A DNA stretch of 64,000 bases from Bacteroidaceae bacterium. Its GTDB lineage: Bacteria > Bacteroidota > Bacteroidia > Bacteroidales > Bacteroidaceae. The position numbers were made by a program, and so were the translations under genes. Below the pieces are notes generated by a model. The model was given only the letters and a program-made list of their open reading frames with translations, had not been told where the DNA came from and searched no databases. Where the stretch lies: assembly GCA_017965425.1 (NCBI GenBank), contig JAGCPY010000029.1, forward strand, positions 104,698 to 168,697, written 5' to 3'. Positions 62,753 to 64,000 of this stretch are shown here, one piece after another. Each line of letters opens with the position of its first letter. Positions within the stretch are counted from its first letter, which is position 1.

Positions 62753-63733
62753 CTACAATATATCTGCCATCGAGAAATCCGGATGATCTTTCTTTATATA
62801 TGCAGATATTTCCTCTTCATCGAAAAGTTCGACTTTATTATTTTCGTCAAGATTGACCAGCATTGTATCTTTCCCTCCATCCTCGTACAAGAGTGTCATC
62901 TTGATATACACCTTACCCCAAATATCATCAGGCGATGTTTCAATGGGAATTAGGATATTGTAGTGTCCTGTTTCAATGAGTTCACCTGGAAATAATGGTT
63001 CCTTGCTTGGCGATGTCATTTTCCAGCAATATTCGCAGACGTACATAGATAACACTTTACCTTCGGATGGTTGATAATTACCGGAAGTTCCCTTTGGAAG
63101 GTTGAAGAATGATGCGCTAAACTTATAATCCTTGCTTATAACCTTACCTATATTACGAATCCATGCTTTGAAGGCAAAAGTTACCACCTTATCACCTTCC
63201 CTTACATTTTCATCTTGAAGTGTGCCATTTACAATTTGTAAAGCCGGACTATATTTTCTATGGAGTATATCCTTTACCTCATAATCTTCCATAGGTTCTG
63301 ACTTGAAGTTAAACCTCTTGTAGTATCTATGATCTCTGGCCATGTGAGGTGCTTTATCACTTCTAGGTACTTTAACGACATAAATGCTATGTCCAATATT
63401 GCCATTTTCTCTTATAGGATGTATTGTGATTCCATCTATATGCGGCTGTATTTGGTGGATTATATTTTCCATCCATTCTTTTGTGAACACATTGCCATCT
63501 ACAAAGTCAATATCTTTGGGTTTGTGATTCTCTTCTGTTAGGCCATAAATCAGGATGCCGCCATCGGAGTTTGCAAAAGCAGAAACATCTTTTACAATTT
63601 CAAACTTCTTTTCATCCTTTTTCCCCAATGCTCCTGAAGCTTTGTAGTCTAGGTGAATGTTTTCTTCAACCTCGTTCTCAATAAGACTGTTAATGAAGTC
63701 TATAGTATATTCTTGAATCTCTAATAAGTCCAT
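62753..63733 (-). CDS. AlbA_2 (Schlafen-type) domain protein
   Basis: A 326-residue protein with an AlbA_2 domain at residues about 15-130: EENIHLDYKASGALGKKDEKKFEIVKDVSAFANSDGGILIYGLTEEN and a YKRFNFKSEPMEDYEV tail. The remainder is not recognised. The base composition is visibly richer in A+T than the housekeeping genes. The start at 63733 is the first ATG of the frame; an upstream TTG at 63751 is possible. Paired with another AlbA_2 gene, it suggests an accessory locus. Confidence 0.8.
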   Translation of the reverse strand: MDLLEIQEYTIDFINSLIENEVEENIHLDYKASGALGKKDEKKFEIVKDVSAFANSDGGILIYGLTEENHKPKDIDFVDGNVFTKEWMENIIHQIQPHIDGITIHPIRENGNIGHSIYVVKVPRSDKAPHMARDHRYYKRFNFKSEPMEDYEVKDILHRKYSPALQIVNGTLQDENVREGDKVVTFAFKAWIRNIGKVISKDYKFSASFFNLPKGTSGNYQPSEGKVLSMYVCEYCWKMTSPSKEPLFPGELIETGHYNILIPIETSPDDIWGKVYIKMTLLYEDGGKDTMLVNLDENNKVELFDEEEISAYIKKDHPDFSMADIL

Positions 63734-63784
63734 AAAATGTTTGTTATACAAGTCTATTATTCTGTTTCATGTCTTACACTTACA

Positions 63785-64000
63785 TTAAAAACTCAGTGCC
63801 CCTTCTAAACTATTGTACGATAGCATGTTATCATGAGCCCACTGCACATTACACCAACTTTCAATTTGAGAAAAGGCAGAACCACTATATGTGTCCGTAG
63901 TAGGTCTTTCTTCCACACTCATATTGGCTGTTCGTAACCTATACCTACCATAAGTATCTGGGCGAGACCACGAAAATATAGATTTCAATTTCTTACTCAG
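63785..64000 (-). CDS. C-terminal fragment of an unrecognised protein cut by the window edge
   Basis: The frame is open to the right edge; the visible 71 or so residues include SIFSWSRPDTYGRYRLRTANMSVEERP and end ...LSYNSLEGALSF before the stop at 63785. No family recognised. Composition is similar to the adjoining accessory genes. Confidence 0.45.
   Translation of the reverse strand: MSKKLKSIFSWSRPDTYGRYRLRTANMSVEERPTTDTYSGSAFSQIESWCNVQWAHDNMLSYNSLEGALSF

Overview
This window looks like a chromosomal segment from a member of the Bacteroidales, most probably Prevotella or a close relative. The evidence is the recurring Bacteroidetes-type promoter box TAnnTTTG upstream of many genes, lipoproteins with short lipoboxes, a PorE-like type IX secretion protein, proteins with short C-terminal sorting-like tails, and families typical of the order (DUF4827, DUF3822, DUF1573, an EF-G2-like paralogue, a sodium-pumping methylmalonyl-CoA decarboxylase and MeaB). 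Most of the window is ordinary housekeeping sequence. No plasmid, phage or transposase gene is visible.

Layout. 1-1.1 kb: rpsI and rplM with a structured leader. 1.2-6.2 kb: a polysaccharide-type nucleotide-sugar dehydratase, a DUF4827 lipoprotein and a dipeptidyl peptidase IV. 6.9-11.2 kb: a double thioredoxin-like Omp28-type protein and hemW. 11.6-15.6 kb: an EF-G paralogue with altered GTPase motifs, and gdhA. 15.8-20.2 kb: a four-gene sodium-translocating decarboxylase operon that fits propionate formation from succinate; meaB at 28-29 kb serves the same pathway. 20.2-22.3 kb: a small lipoprotein and cca. 22.3-23.1 kb: a gene-free stretch with repeats and a probable small RNA. 23.2-32.6 kb: an AraC regulator, a RecD-like helicase, a divergent hypothetical/DUF3822/rsmD cluster, meaB, DUF1573, GH43 and aroB. 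32.8-40 kb: a TamB/TamA-like pair. 40-48.6 kb: a phosphoesterase, a large BNR protein, topB and a PorE-like protein. 49-58 kb: corA, a DUF349 protein and a complete RND efflux operon. 58-60.7 kb: folA, thyA and an RNA m5C methyltransferase. 61-64 kb: tRNA-Met followed by an A+T-richer stretch with two AlbA/Schlafen-type proteins, possibly the edge of a genomic island.

The most unusual content is intergenic. Family 1 (six copies) has a rigid plan: CCCTCACC boxes at 10-11-11 bp spacing, then exactly 35 bp of locus-specific sequence, then an inverted GGTGAGGG box running into a T-tract. One copy keeps only two of the four boxes, and two loci hold head-to-head pairs. Family 2 consists of arrays of a 16-bp near-palindrome (consensus GAACGTGTACACCTTC) with mostly 6-bp variable spacers, giving a 22-bp period; seven arrays, plus a diverged inverted form at 3.9 kb, lie between genes. 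A third array at 22.37 kb has an unrelated palindrome but the same 16+6 geometry. Families 1 and 2 lie next to each other at three loci. I know of no described element with this combined architecture.

Other notable points are a candidate 6S-like RNA, leaders of rplM and corA with competing or long-range helices, covarying hairpins just before two start codons in the decarboxylase operon, a carrier protein with two biotin domains, predicted leaderless mRNAs and tightly packed divergent promoters.
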